Source: JAMXLO01 sp963719805 (GTDB lineage: Bacteria > Pseudomonadota > Alphaproteobacteria > Acetobacterales > Acetobacteraceae). From it: DNA of 64,000 bases. The notes under the pieces were generated by a model. It saw only the letters and a list, made by a program, of their open reading frames with translations, did not search any database and was not told the origin of the DNA. The stretch spans positions 62,001 to 126,000 of the forward strand of contig CAVRDF010000007.1 of NCBI GenBank assembly GCA_963719805.1. Reading direction: 5' to 3'. The translations under genes were made by a program, and so were the position numbers. This document shows positions 27,521 through 36,751 of this stretch, in pieces; within the stretch, counting starts at the first letter, position 1, and each line of letters opens with the position of its first letter.

Positions 27521-27606
27521 TGCCATCGCGAGGAGCACCGCGACGAAGCAATCCAGTTGTGAGTGGACGCTATCCACCGGATTGCTTCGCCTCGCTCGCG
27601 ATGACA
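27521..27606. repeat. REP-like palindromic repeat between GST and yebC
   Basis: The element has long imperfect inverted arms: the left contains CATCGCGAGGAGC followed by CGACGAAGCAATCCAG, and the right contains CCGGATTGCTTCGCC followed by CTCGCTCGCGATGAC. A 21-base variable centre separates them. This matches the common alphaproteobacterial intergenic palindrome with GCGAGGAGC and GAAGCAATCC cores. It lies between two convergent genes, where such elements often act as RNA 3' stabilisers or terminators. Confidence 0.75.
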
Positions 27607-27623
27607 AAGACGACTTCAACCCA

Positions 27624-28373
27624 CTACGCCGAAAGCTTCTGCATAACCGCTTCGGGAATGTCGAAGTTGGCATAGACGTTCTGCACATCCTCGCTTTCGT
27701 CCAGCACATCGACAAGCTTCAGCACCGATGCCGCACGCTCCTCATCAAGTGTGACGCTGGTGGTTGGTCGCCAGTCGAGCCGCGCGGTTTCCGGCGCGCC
27801 GAAACGTGCCTCCAGCGCGTCGCGCACCGCGAAGAAGTCATCCGGCGCGGCGGTGATCTCGTGACCTTCGGCGTCACTTTCCACGTTGTCCGCGCCGGCC
27901 TCGATCGCCGCCTCCAGCATGTCATCGTCGCTGGCCGCATTGGCCGGATAGCGGATCACGCCAAGCCGGCTGAACAGAAAACTGACTGAATTTGTTTCTC
28001 CCAGCGCACCACCATGCTTGGCAAAGGCCGAGCGGACGTCGGAAGCAGTGCGGTTACGGTTATCGGTCAACGCCTCGACGATGATCGCGACGCCAGCGGG
28101 GCCGTAGCCTTCGTAGCGGACCTCGACGTAGTCATCGCCGCCGCCGGCCCCTGTCGCCTTCTTGATGGCGCGATCCACCGTGTCCTTCGACATGTTCGCC
28201 TGCCGCGCCGCGACCATCGCCGCGCGCAATCGGGGGTTCGATGCGGGATCAGGCAGGCCCTGCCGTACCGCCACCGTTATTTCACGGATCAGTTTGGCAA
28301 ATTGACGCCCGCGGCGCGCATCCTGAGCGCCCTTGCGGTACATGATGTTCTTGAATTGGGAATGTCCGGCCAT
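27624..28373 (-). CDS. yebC: YebC/PmpR family transcriptional regulator
   Basis: The 249-residue protein begins MAGHSQFKNIMYRKGAQDARRG, the YebC signature. RLRAAMVAARQANMSKDTVDRAIKKA, YEGYGPAGVAIIVEALTDNRNRT and FAKHGGALGETNSVSFLF follow. YebC proteins are DNA- and ribosome-associated regulators. Recent work on the family links them to translation of difficult proline stretches as well as transcription. In many bacteria yebC lies beside ruvC. Here a GST gene separates them. Confidence 0.93.
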   Translation of the reverse strand: MAGHSQFKNIMYRKGAQDARRGRQFAKLIREITVAVRQGLPDPASNPRLRAAMVAARQANMSKDTVDRAIKKATGAGGGDDYVEVRYEGYGPAGVAIIVEALTDNRNRTASDVRSAFAKHGGALGETNSVSFLFSRLGVIRYPANAASDDDMLEAAIEAGADNVESDAEGHEITAAPDDFFAVRDALEARFGAPETARLDWRPTTSVTLDEERAASVLKLVDVLDESEDVQNVYANFDIPEAVMQKLSA

Positions 28374-28447
28374 TGCTCACGAGTGGGTGATAAAGATGAA
28401 TCCGTCTGTTCCGACAGCCTACACTGGGGCGGCATAAGGAGGCGAGA

Positions 28448-30823
28448 GTGACCGACGCACCAGGCTGGCCAGGCATCCCGCCACGCTGGACTTCCAGCGC
28501 CAAGAGCGGCATCGGCACGGCGATTTCGGCCGTGAGCCGGGTATGGTTCACGCTGAGCCATGGCATCCTCGACGAAATCTACTACCCGCGGGTCGATCAG
28601 GCCTGCACCCGGGACTTCGGCCTCATCGTGACCGGCCTCGACGGCTTCTTCGCCGAGGAAAAGCGTGACTGCACGTTCGAGATCGCCGGCCTGGAAGACG
28701 GCGTGCCGGCGCTCCACCTGGTCAACACGCATGTCGGCGGGCGCTTCCGCATCCATAAGGACGTCCTGACCGACCAACGCGCCGACGTGGTGGTGCAGCG
28801 CATCAGGCTGGAAGTGCTGGACGGATCGAAGCTGCGGTTGTTCGCGTTGCTGGCGCCGCATCTGGTCAATGGCGGCGCGCACAACACCGCCTGGATGGGC
28901 GACTACAAAGGGCATCACCTGTTGTTCGCCGAAGGCGACGGTACATGCCTGTCGCTGGGTTGTTCCCGGCCTTTCGCTGCAAGCTCGGTGGGGTTTGTCG
29001 GCGCCTCGGACGGTTGGCAGATGCTGCACCGTAGCGGAATGCTGACCGACGAATACGATCGAGCCGCCGATGGCAACGTCGCGCTGACCGCGGAGATCGA
29101 GGCGCCGGAGACCGAGTTCCGCCTGGCACTCGGCTTCGGACGCAGCGCACCGGAAGCAGCGTTCCGGGTCCGCGCCAGCCTGCAGACACCATTCGAACGG
29201 CAGACCGAGGAGTATGCGACGCATTGGCGTGCCTGGCAGGCGCAGCTGCGGTCACTGGATCGCAAGGTGGACGGTCACAACGTCTATCGCGTCAGCACCG
29301 CTGTGCTGCGCTGCCACGAGAGCCCGACCTTTCCCGGCGGGCTGATCGCCAGTCTGTCGATCCCCTGGGGTGGCAGCAAAGGCGACGACGACTTGGGTGG
29401 TTATCATCTGGTCTGGCCGCGCGACCTGGCACAGACCGCAGGCGCTTTCCTGGCCTGCGGTGCGTACGACGAAGTTGTGCGCGTATTGCGTTACCTGCGC
29501 GCGGTGCAGGAGGAAGACGGCTGCTGGCCGCAGAACTGTTGGCTCGACGGTTCGCCGTACTGGCACGGCGTCCAGCTCGACGAATGCGCGTTCCCGGTTC
29601 TGCTGCTGGAAATGGCATGGCGCGACGGCGCGGTGGCTCGGCCGGTGCTGCCGGCGTACTGGCCGATGGTGGCGCGGGCGATGGGCTTCGTCATTCGCAA
29701 TGGACCCCAGACCAACCAGGACCGCTGGGAAGAGAACTCCGGCTACACGCCATTCACCCTCGCCGTGCAGATCGCCGGGCTGCTCGCCGCAGCCGATCTG
29801 GCAGAGGCTTGCGAGCTCGAGGACGTGGCCGGCTATCTGCGCGACACAGCGGATGCATGGAACGAGCAGATCGAGGACTGGATCTATGTCAGCAACACCC
29901 GGCTGGCGCGCGAGGTCGGGGTGGCGGGCTATTACATCCGCATCGCACCGGAAGTTCCCGGCGAGGGACGCGCCGAACCGCTCGGCACGGTGGAGGTACG
30001 CAATCGGTTCGCCGGAACCTGCAACGTCGCGGCGGATGATCTGATCAGCACCGATGCGCTGGCGCTGGTGCGGTTCGGGCTACGTGCGGCCGATGATCCA
30101 CGCATCGTCGATACGGTGAAGGTGATCGACCACGTGCTGCGGGTCGATCTGCCGTATGGGCCAGGCTGGCGGCGCTATAACGGTGACGGCTATGGCGAGC
30201 ACGAGGACGGCCGTGCATATGATGGCACCGGTATCGGGCGGGTCTGGCCACTGCTCGCCGGTGAGCGCGCGCACTACGAACTGGCAGCCGGGCGGCGCGA
30301 TATGGCAGAGAAATTGCTGTCGGTGCTCGAGGCGAGCGCCAGCCCAGGCAAACTGCTGCCCGAGCAGGTGTGGGACACGGCACCGATACCGGCGCTGGAG
30401 CTTGAACCTGGCCGGCCGAGCGGTTCGGCGATGCCGCTGGTCTGGGCGCATGCCGAGCACATCAAGCTGATACGCTCGCTGTCCGATGGCGCGGTATTCG
30501 ATCGGCCGCCGCAGCCGGCGCGGCGCTATCTGCGGGAGAAACGCACGGCCCGCTGCCGGCCATGGCGGATGGACTGGCGCACGCCGCGCGTGCCGGCCGG
30601 GAAAGTGCTGCGCCTGGATCTGGCGGCGCCGGCGCTGGTGCATTGGAGCACCGACGACTGGAAGACGCGCACCGATGTTTCCACGCGCGACACCGGCCTG
30701 GGGCTGCATACCGTGGACCTGCCGACGGAGGGACTGTCGCACGGCTCTACAATCGTATTTACGTGGCTCGATTTGTCGACGAACCACTGGGTCGACCAGG
30801 ATTACCGTGTCGTGGTGGCGTAG
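28448..30823 (+). CDS. Glycoside hydrolase family 15 glucan 1,4-alpha-glucosidase
   Basis: The 791-residue protein starts with GTG after AAGGAGG. Residues 1-265 form the glucodextranase-type N-domain (SRVWFTLSHGILDEIYYPRVDQ). The GH15 catalytic barrel carries YHLVWPRDLAQTAGAFL, CWPQNCWLDGSPYWHGVQLDE (likely general acid region) and RWEENSGYTPFTLAVQ. A C-terminal beta-rich region follows. It should release glucose from alpha-1,4 glucans. No signal peptide is seen, so it probably acts on intracellular glycogen or maltodextrin. Its 3' end overlaps the convergent ABC ATPase gene by 22 bases. Confidence 0.92.
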   Translation: MTDAPGWPGIPPRWTSSAKSGIGTAISAVSRVWFTLSHGILDEIYYPRVDQACTRDFGLIVTGLDGFFAEEKRDCTFEIAGLEDGVPALHLVNTHVGGRFRIHKDVLTDQRADVVVQRIRLEVLDGSKLRLFALLAPHLVNGGAHNTAWMGDYKGHHLLFAEGDGTCLSLGCSRPFAASSVGFVGASDGWQMLHRSGMLTDEYDRAADGNVALTAEIEAPETEFRLALGFGRSAPEAAFRVRASLQTPFERQTEEYATHWRAWQAQLRSLDRKVDGHNVYRVSTAVLRCHESPTFPGGLIASLSIPWGGSKGDDDLGGYHLVWPRDLAQTAGAFLACGAYDEVVRVLRYLRAVQEEDGCWPQNCWLDGSPYWHGVQLDECAFPVLLLEMAWRDGAVARPVLPAYWPMVARAMGFVIRNGPQTNQDRWEENSGYTPFTLAVQIAGLLAAADLAEACELEDVAGYLRDTADAWNEQIEDWIYVSNTRLAREVGVAGYYIRIAPEVPGEGRAEPLGTVEVRNRFAGTCNVAADDLISTDALALVRFGLRAADDPRIVDTVKVIDHVLRVDLPYGPGWRRYNGDGYGEHEDGRAYDGTGIGRVWPLLAGERAHYELAAGRRDMAEKLLSVLEASASPGKLLPEQVWDTAPIPALELEPGRPSGSAMPLVWAHAEHIKLIRSLSDGAVFDRPPQPARRYLREKRTARCRPWRMDWRTPRVPAGKVLRLDLAAPALVHWSTDDWKTRTDVSTRDTGLGLHTVDLPTEGLSHGSTIVFTWLDLSTNHWVDQDYRVVVA

Positions 30824-31548
30824 CGGCTGAGGAAGCGGGCCACGCGATCGGGTGCGCTGCCGTGAAAGAAGTCATCGACCGGCGCCCTATGGGCGACCTC
30901 GCCAGCGTCCATGAACATCACCTCGTCAGCGGCACGGCGAGCGAAGGCAAGTTCATGCGTCACCACGATGCTGGTCATGCCTTCGTCGGCGAGTTCCTGC
31001 ATGACGTTCAGCACCTCGCCGACCGTTTCGGGATCCAGCGCGCTGGTTGGTTCGTCGTAGAGCATCAGCGCCGGCTCCATCGCCAGTGCACGCGCGATCG
31101 CCACGCGCTGCTGCTGGCCACCGGATAGTTCATCGGGAAACGCCGCGAATTTGTCGGGCAGGTGCACCTTGCGCAGCAGATGCTGCGCAAGTTCGCGGGC
31201 CTGCTTCACTGGTGTCTTCTTCACCCGGACCGGACCGAAGGCGACATTGTCGGTGGCGGAGAGATGCGGGAACAGCTCGAAGTTCTGGAACACCATGCCC
31301 ATGTGCCGGCGCAACGCAGCGGCCTGTTTGCGCGGCAGGCCGGCGATCTCCTGGCCCTCGAACACAATGCTGCCGGAGGCGATGGGTTCCAGCAGATTGA
31401 GACACCGCAGCATGGTGGATTTGCCGGAACCGGACGGCCCGAGCACGACAAGGCACTCGCCGCGCGTCACCATCAGATCAACGCCTTTCAGCACGTCGAG
31501 CGCGCCGAAGCGTTTCCAGACCGCCGCGGCGCTGAGCAATGCGGTCAT
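30802..31548 (-). CDS. Polar amino-acid ABC transporter ATP-binding protein
   Basis: The 248-residue ATPase has Walker A GPSGSGKSTMLRCLN, a Q-loop at MVFQNFELFPHLSATDN, signature LSGGQQQRVAIARALAMEP, Walker B LMLYDEPTSALDPE and the H-loop VVTHELAFARRAAD. The NFELFPHL and LDPETVGEVL segments are typical of the GlnQ/HisP amino-acid class. It energises the permease whose gene overlaps it by four bases (31545-31548). Confidence 0.92.
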   Translation of the reverse strand: MTALLSAAAVWKRFGALDVLKGVDLMVTRGECLVVLGPSGSGKSTMLRCLNLLEPIASGSIVFEGQEIAGLPRKQAAALRRHMGMVFQNFELFPHLSATDNVAFGPVRVKKTPVKQARELAQHLLRKVHLPDKFAAFPDELSGGQQQRVAIARALAMEPALMLYDEPTSALDPETVGEVLNVMQELADEGMTSIVVTHELAFARRAADEVMFMDAGEVAHRAPVDDFFHGSAPDRVARFLSRYATTTR

Positions 31549-32249
31549 CGGATCGATTGGGTCGTGAGCGCCGCGCGGCGTGCGCCGGTGCGGCGGCGCA
31601 GGCGGCGCTCGATCAGCGATTGCACGCCCATGAAGACGGTGGTGAGCAGCAGGTACCAGATGCCGGCGGCGGTCAGCGTTTCAATGTAGCGGAAGTTGCT
31701 GGAGGCGGTTTCGTCGGCGGTCAGCAGCAGCTCCTTCACGCCGATGACCGAGACAAGCGCCGACAGTTTCAGCATGCCGATGAACTGGTTGCCGATGGGC
31801 GGAATGATGATGCGCATTGCCTGCGGCAGCACGACCCAGCGCATGACCTGGCCTTCCTCCAGGCCCAGTGCGCGCGCGGCGAGACGCTGGCCTGGTCCGA
31901 CGGCGCGAATGCCGGCGCGCATGATCTCGGCCATGTAGGCCGCCTCGTTCATGCCGAGCGCCAGCACCGCGCAGGCAAAGCCCGGCAGCAGGATGTTGAA
32001 CGCTGGCAGCACGTTGAAGGCGAACACCAGTTGCAGGAGCACCGGCGTGCCGCGGAACAGCCAGATATAGAACCAGACCAGCGAGCGCACCGGGCGGAAC
32101 GGTGCCTCCTGGCCGACGGCGAGCAACAGACCAATGACCATGCCAAGCGCCAAGGAGGCGATGCTGAGCCAGAAGGTCATCAGCGCGCCGTGCAGGAACT
32201 CCGTGCTGGTGAGGTATTGGACGAATAGTTGCGGCTGAAACAGCTTCAC
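31545..32249 (-). CDS. Amino-acid ABC transporter permease (HisMQ family)
   Basis: The 234-residue membrane protein shows the HEQRO-type permease motif AYMAEIMRAGIRAVGPGQRLAARALGL. GTPVLLQLVFAF and the conserved QAMRIIIPPIGNQFIGMLKLSALVS are also present. There are about five hydrophobic segments. It is a single permease that probably forms a homodimer. It begins five bases after the binding-protein gene stop. Confidence 0.92.
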   Translation of the reverse strand: MKLFQPQLFVQYLTSTEFLHGALMTFWLSIASLALGMVIGLLLAVGQEAPFRPVRSLVWFYIWLFRGTPVLLQLVFAFNVLPAFNILLPGFACAVLALGMNEAAYMAEIMRAGIRAVGPGQRLAARALGLEEGQVMRWVVLPQAMRIIIPPIGNQFIGMLKLSALVSVIGVKELLLTADETASSNFRYIETLTAAGIWYLLLTTVFMGVQSLIERRLRRRTGARRAALTTQSIR

Positions 32250-32253
32250 GCGG

Positions 32254-33042
32254 TCAGAAGGCCGAGCTGGCCGCCGGCAGGTTCCACTTCTTGATCAGCG
32301 ATGCGTAGGTGCCGTCGGCGACCACGGCTTTCAGTGCCTTCTCCAGCGCGGCCTTCAGCGCTGGATTGTCCTTGCGCAGGGCGACACCGACCTTGGTGTC
32401 GGCGTCGAATGGCGCGCCGCCGGTGGCGTAGGTGCCAGGCGTCTCGGTGATCAGCGCGGCAACCGTCGGGGTTGAAACGATGATTGCGTCGGCGCGTCCC
32501 TGGGTCAGCGCCAGCGCGCACTGCACGGTGCCGGCCAGCGACAGCAGGTTGATCTCGGGCTTGCCGGCTGACTTGCAGGCCGCACTGGTCTGCTTGGCGG
32601 AATTCTCGAACACCGTGCCGATGGGCGCGGCGACGTTGAGGCCGCATAGCGATGTGGTGCCATCGATTTGCTTCGGGTTGCCTTGCGGCACGACGATCTG
32701 GTTGCCGACGAGCAGGTAGGGGATCATGTCGGCGACTTCGAGACGCTGCGGATTGATGTACATCCCACTGACGATGATGTCGATGCGCTTGCCTTGCAGC
32801 GCGGGGATCAGGCCCTTGAACTCGATCGAGACGATGTTGGATTGCAGGTTGATCTGCTTGGCCAGTGCGGCGACCAGGTCGACGTCGAAGCCGGCGGGCT
32901 GGTTGTTCTGCTGGAACTCGAACGGCGGGAAGGTGACGGAAGCGCCCCAGGTAAGCTTGCCAGCCTCGACGAGTTCAGGCGACTGGGCGAACCCCAGAAC
33001 AGGAAACAGGCTGAAGGCGGCGGCCAAGGCCCAGCGCAGCAT
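32254..33042 (-). CDS. Amino-acid ABC transporter substrate-binding protein
   Basis: The 262-residue protein has a signal peptide (MLRWALAAAFSLFPVLGFAQS) and a type 3 solute-binding fold: LTWGASVTFPPFEFQQNNQPAGFDVDLV, KGLIPALQGKRIDIIVSGMY, and VGVALRKDNPALKAALEKAL near the end. It binds a polar amino acid or opine-like ligand in the periplasm and delivers it to the permease. The ATG at 33042 is chosen for the signal peptide. It is first in a three-gene minus-strand operon divergent from the DUF3303 gene. Confidence 0.9.
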   Translation of the reverse strand: MLRWALAAAFSLFPVLGFAQSPELVEAGKLTWGASVTFPPFEFQQNNQPAGFDVDLVAALAKQINLQSNIVSIEFKGLIPALQGKRIDIIVSGMYINPQRLEVADMIPYLLVGNQIVVPQGNPKQIDGTTSLCGLNVAAPIGTVFENSAKQTSAACKSAGKPEINLLSLAGTVQCALALTQGRADAIIVSTPTVAALITETPGTYATGGAPFDADTKVGVALRKDNPALKAALEKALKAVVADGTYASLIKKWNLPAASSAF

Positions 33043-33124
33043 GAAGCGATCTCCCGATGGTTTTGTTGCCAGCGTGCGGCCGGATGGTGTGCCATGAAGG
33101 CGGCTGAATCGAAAGGGGTGGACA

Positions 33125-33412
33125 ATGCTGTTCATGGTGATCGAACGGTTTCACGACAACGACATGGTGCCGGCGTATCGGCGGCTGCGCGACGCGGGCC
33201 GGGTGCTGCCGGATGGGCTGGAATATGTCGATAGTTGGATCGAGCCGAGCTTCGCACGCTGCTTTCAGTTGATGCGGTGCGACGATGCACGGCTGTTGCA
33301 GGAATGGTGCCTGCACTGGCGCGGGACCGGCGTGACGATGGAGATTGTCCCGGTCATTCCGAGCCGGGAGACCCGCGAGATTGTGGCGCCCTATCTCGAT
33401 GCGCCTGGGTGA
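33125..33412 (+). CDS. DUF3303 family protein
   Basis: The 95-residue protein matches DUF3303: MLFMVIERFHDNDMVPAYRR, LPDGLEYVDSWIEPSFARCFQLMRCDD, LLQEWCLHWRGTGVTMEIVPVIPS. These are small dimeric ferredoxin-like (alpha+beta barrel) proteins of unknown function. It heads a plus-strand series of small soluble proteins. Confidence 0.85.
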   Translation: MLFMVIERFHDNDMVPAYRRLRDAGRVLPDGLEYVDSWIEPSFARCFQLMRCDDARLLQEWCLHWRGTGVTMEIVPVIPSRETREIVAPYLDAPG

Positions 33413-33575
33413 TATGACCTCCTGCTGACCGCGGCAGGCGCCACCACAACAAACGGCGTTGCGCGCGGTAGAGCACGGGGATCTCTATTTGCAATAAATC
33501 CGGTGCCGCGTGTCGGGCGGGCAAAGCCTCGCCCGTCCTTAGGGCATGGATCGGCGGCTGGTGGGAGCAAGGGTC

Positions 33576-33989
33576 ATGTCGCAACGGACTGGAACCGCGG
33601 AAACCGAGATCGAGGCACTCATCGAGGCTTGGACAGACGCCGTTCGGCGGCATGACCTGCCGGCGATCCTGGCCCATCACGCCGACGACATCGTCATGTT
33701 CGACGTGCCGCCGCCGCTGCAGTCGCGCGGAATGGCGGAATACAAGAAGACCTGGGATCTTTTCTTCGCCTATCACCAACCCGGGCAAGCCTTCGACGTT
33801 GAAGACCTACAAATACACGCGGGCGACACCGTCGCCTTTGCCGTTGCCATCATGCGTTGCGGATCGGCCACGGGCGGTGGTCCTTCTGAGCCAGGAGGCT
33901 TCCAGTTCCGGCTGACGATTGGCCTCTGCAAGACCGACGGCGGATGGCGCATCCAGCACGAGCACCATTCGGTGCCCGCGACGGACTAG
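33576..33989 (+). CDS. SnoaL/NTF2-like nuclear transport factor fold protein
   Basis: The 137-residue protein shows the NTF2-like pattern: EIEALIEAWTDAVRRHDLPAIL, HHADDIVMFDVPPPLQSRGMAEYKKTW, and a beta-rich end FRLTIGLCKTDGGWRIQHEHHS. These cone-shaped folds act as isomerases, hydrolases or binding proteins, and the specific role is unknown. ATG 33576 follows GGGAG by nine bases. An earlier in-frame ATG at 33546 lacks such a site. The 163-base gap before it holds a GGCGGGC/GCCTCGCCC-type hairpin near 33516-33538. Confidence 0.8.
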   Translation: MSQRTGTAETEIEALIEAWTDAVRRHDLPAILAHHADDIVMFDVPPPLQSRGMAEYKKTWDLFFAYHQPGQAFDVEDLQIHAGDTVAFAVAIMRCGSATGGGPSEPGGFQFRLTIGLCKTDGGWRIQHEHHSVPATD

Positions 33990-34083
33990 AGGAACGAAAC
34001 ACGCTGCGTTGCCTCGATCGCATTCGACGGGGCGAAAGCATCGATCGACGCTCAACCGCAATCCCGAGAGAAAAGGAATCCGC

Positions 34084-34449
34084 ATGACACCGAACGATAG
34101 CTATCTTGCCGTGTTCCTCGGCAGCAAAACCAGCCCGCGCATGAAGGCGTGGATGGCGTTACCCGAAGCCGAAAGACGCGCCAAGGAACAACAGGGCATG
34201 GCCGCCTGGAAAGCCTGGGTCGAAAAACACCATGCGGCCGTGTCCACGATGGGTGGCCCGGTCGGCAAAACGAAGAAGGTCACCGAACGTGGCATCGATG
34301 ATGTGAGCAACGAGATGGGTGCCTTTATGGTCGTGCGGGCGGAATCGCACGAAGCGGCCGCCAGGATGTTTGAAAACCATCCGCATTTCACGATCTTTCC
34401 CGGCGAGTCCGTGGAGGTCATGCCAGTCCTGCCGATACCAGGCGCGTGA
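34084..34449 (+). CDS. YCII-related dimeric alpha/beta-barrel protein
   Basis: The 121-residue protein reads SYLAVFLGSKTSPRMKAWMALPEAERR, MAAWKAWVEKHHAAVSTMGGPVGKT, then FMVVRAESHEAAARMFENHPHFTIFPGESVEVMP. The last block is the YCII-like end. These proteins share the ferredoxin-like dimer fold and are often encoded near SRPBCC and ECF sigma genes. The reaction is unknown. The next gene starts 43 bases on. Confidence 0.8.
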   Translation: MTPNDSYLAVFLGSKTSPRMKAWMALPEAERRAKEQQGMAAWKAWVEKHHAAVSTMGGPVGKTKKVTERGIDDVSNEMGAFMVVRAESHEAAARMFENHPHFTIFPGESVEVMPVLPIPGA

Positions 34450-34492
34450 TCGACGGCAATCCGGTTCTATCAATTGATAAGGATCAACCAAC

Positions 34493-34936
34493 ATGCCCAA
34501 CACCGTGCGCCTGCATCGCGTTCTGACCACCAATCCAGAGAAGGTGTATCGCGCGTTCGTCGAGGCCGACGCGCTGGCGAAATGGTTGCCGCCCAACGGC
34601 TTTGCCTGCACCGTGCATCACCTGGAGCCAAAGGTTGGCGGGACGTTCAAGATGTCCTTCCGGAACTTCACGAACGGCAAGAGCCACGCGTTTGGCGGCG
34701 AGTATGTCGAACTCGTTCCCAACGAGCGGCTACGCTACACGGACAAGTTCGACGACCCCAATCTGCCCGGCCTGATTGAGGTAACCGTGGAATTGAGGAA
34801 GGTGCTGGTGGGCACGGAGCTGAATATCGTGCAGTCCGGCGTTCCCGACGTCATTCCACTCGAGGCTTGCTATCTCGGCTGGCAGGAGTCGCTGCGCAAT
34901 CTGGCAAGACTCGTCGAGCCCGAGATCAATCAATAG
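34493..34936 (+). CDS. SRPBCC (AHSA1-like) family protein
   Basis: The 147-residue protein starts HRVLTTNPEKVYRAFVEADALAKWLPPNGF. HHLEPKVGGTFKMSFRNFTNGK and GGEYVELVPNERLRYTDKF follow, and it ends with GWQESLRNLARLVEPEI. This is the AHSA1/START-like helix-grip fold, a hydrophobic ligand-binding cavity. With the YCII-like neighbour it forms a common pair. The precise ligand is unknown. It ends six bases before the GNAT gene. Confidence 0.88.
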   Translation: MPNTVRLHRVLTTNPEKVYRAFVEADALAKWLPPNGFACTVHHLEPKVGGTFKMSFRNFTNGKSHAFGGEYVELVPNERLRYTDKFDDPNLPGLIEVTVELRKVLVGTELNIVQSGVPDVIPLEACYLGWQESLRNLARLVEPEINQ

Positions 34937-34942
34937 CGCATA

Positions 34943-35428
34943 ATGATCGAGCCAGCGCCGCTGCCAGTGACGCCAGAGGTGCAACCGGCGGTATTGGCGC
35001 TGAACAACGCTCATGCGATCGAGTTATCGTGGCTGGAGGCGCCGCGGCTGACACATCTGCTGCGCCAGGCTTTCCTGGCGCAGCGCGTGGGCACGGTAGA
35101 CGCGTTCCTGCTCGCATTCGATGAAGGTGCCGACTACGACAGCCCGAACTTTCTGTGGTTCCGCGAGCGCTATTCGCGGTTCGTGTATATCGACCGCGTT
35201 GTTGTTGCCACGGTGGCACGCGGGCGAGGCTATGCGCGGATGCTGTATCGCGAGCTGTTCGCGCGCGCGGCGGAGGCGAGGCACGATCGGGTGGTGTGCG
35301 AGGTGAATGTCGCACCGCCCAACCCAGCATCGGATGCGTTCCACGCGGCACTGGGTTTCACCGAAGTCGGCGCGGCGACGATACATGGCGGCAGCAAGAC
35401 GGTGCGGTATCTGCTGCGGCCGGTGTGA
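34943..35428 (+). CDS. GNAT family N-acetyltransferase
   Basis: The 161-residue protein has the GNAT core FVYIDRVVVATVARGRGYARMLYREL, with the acetyl-CoA pyrophosphate loop ARGRGYA. EVNVAPPNPASDAFHAALGFTEVG matches motif B. It should transfer an acetyl group from acetyl-CoA, but the acceptor cannot be predicted. It follows the SRPBCC gene by six bases and is probably co-expressed. Confidence 0.88.
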   Translation: MIEPAPLPVTPEVQPAVLALNNAHAIELSWLEAPRLTHLLRQAFLAQRVGTVDAFLLAFDEGADYDSPNFLWFRERYSRFVYIDRVVVATVARGRGYARMLYRELFARAAEARHDRVVCEVNVAPPNPASDAFHAALGFTEVGAATIHGGSKTVRYLLRPV

Positions 35429-35509
35429 GAGTCGCGGCTCGGGCTGTCGCAGGCTGGACAGATCATGCATGTTCAGCGTTCGCTGTCTCGGTGTTGGGGG
35501 GAAACAACA

Positions 35510-36748
35510 ATGATAGTGCGGACTATCGGGCGCCGCAGTGCCCTGGGACTTCTTGTCACGCCGGCAATCGCCGCGTTGCATGGCGCACGGGCAGCGGACA
35601 GCGAGCCAATCGTCCTCGGCATCAGCGGCGCTTACACCGGCGCCGACGCAGCAAACTCCATCGCGACGCGCAATGGAGCGATGCTTGCAATCGAGGACGT
35701 GAATGCGCAGGGCGGCATCGCCGGCCGCAAGATCGAGACGATCGCCCTGAATGAAGCGACGGCAACGGCCGGCCAGTACGATCCGGCGCAGGCGGCAGAA
35801 AACGCGCGCAAGTTCGTCGCCAACCCGCGGGTGGTCGCGGTGATCGGACCGGATCACAGCGGCGCGGGCAAGGCGATGGCGCCGATACTCAGCCAGGGTG
35901 ACCTGGCGACGGTGACGCCGGATACCACGAGCCCGGATATCACGTCGCCAAAGTTCGCCGCGGAGTTTCGGCCCGCCGGTAAGGCAATCTATTTCCGCAC
36001 GCTGACCACAGACGACAATCGCGGGCCGGGCATGGCACGCTTCATGGTGAAGACACTCGGCGCGAAGACAGGTTACGTGTTGGATGATTCCGGAGGCTAT
36101 GGCGTCGGGCTGGCGGATGCATTCATGGCCGGTGCAAAAGCGTCAGGCATGACGATATTGGGACGCGATTCACTCGATCCCAAGCAATCCGACTACACGA
36201 CGGCACTGACCAAGGTCAAAGCGCTGGGTGCGCAAGCGCTGTTCTATGGCGGCGATCTGCAGGCTGGCGTGAAAGTCGCGAAGCAGGCGTATGACATCGT
36301 GCCGCAGATGATCAAAGGCGGTGGCGGCGGTCTATATGGCGGCGGATTCACCGAGCAGGTCGGATTTCCGGCAGCCGAGGGCTGGTATGTCGCGCTGACT
36401 TCGCCGCATCTGGAGGGCGAGAAGATCGCGGCGTGGCAGGCGCGTTATCAGCAACGCTGGGGCATGGCACCGAGTGACTACTCGGTGACGGCGTATGACG
36501 CGGCGCTGGTGATCCTGGATGCACTGCGGCGTGTCGCCGCCTCCGGCAAGCCGATCGATCGGCACGCGGTGCGCGATGCGATCCAGGCGACGAATTTGGC
36601 GACGCCGCAGGGCAACATCCAGTTCGACGCAAACGGCGATATCATGGACCACACGATCAGCATTTTTCAGGTGAAGCGCGACCCGGCGTTTCCACTGAAC
36701 GATGCGGTGCATCAGTTCAAGTATATCGGCAGCGCCCCCACGGCCTGA
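35510..36748 (+). CDS. Branched-chain amino-acid type ABC substrate-binding protein
   Basis: The 412-residue type 1 periplasmic binding protein has the leader TIGRRSALGLLVTPAIAALHGARA with a twin arginine. IVLGISGAYTGADAANS, GGIAGRKIETIALNEATA and VIGPDHSGAGKAMAPILSQ follow. These match LivJ/LivK-like receptors. No permease or ATPase of the Liv type is in the window, so it is an orphan receptor. The ATG at 35510 follows GGGGGGA. It converges on the ymdB-like gene with a three-base gap. Confidence 0.88.
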   Translation: MIVRTIGRRSALGLLVTPAIAALHGARAADSEPIVLGISGAYTGADAANSIATRNGAMLAIEDVNAQGGIAGRKIETIALNEATATAGQYDPAQAAENARKFVANPRVVAVIGPDHSGAGKAMAPILSQGDLATVTPDTTSPDITSPKFAAEFRPAGKAIYFRTLTTDDNRGPGMARFMVKTLGAKTGYVLDDSGGYGVGLADAFMAGAKASGMTILGRDSLDPKQSDYTTALTKVKALGAQALFYGGDLQAGVKVAKQAYDIVPQMIKGGGGGLYGGGFTEQVGFPAAEGWYVALTSPHLEGEKIAAWQARYQQRWGMAPSDYSVTAYDAALVILDALRRVAASGKPIDRHAVRDAIQATNLATPQGNIQFDANGDIMDHTISIFQVKRDPAFPLNDAVHQFKYIGSAPTA

Positions 36749-36751
36749 CCT

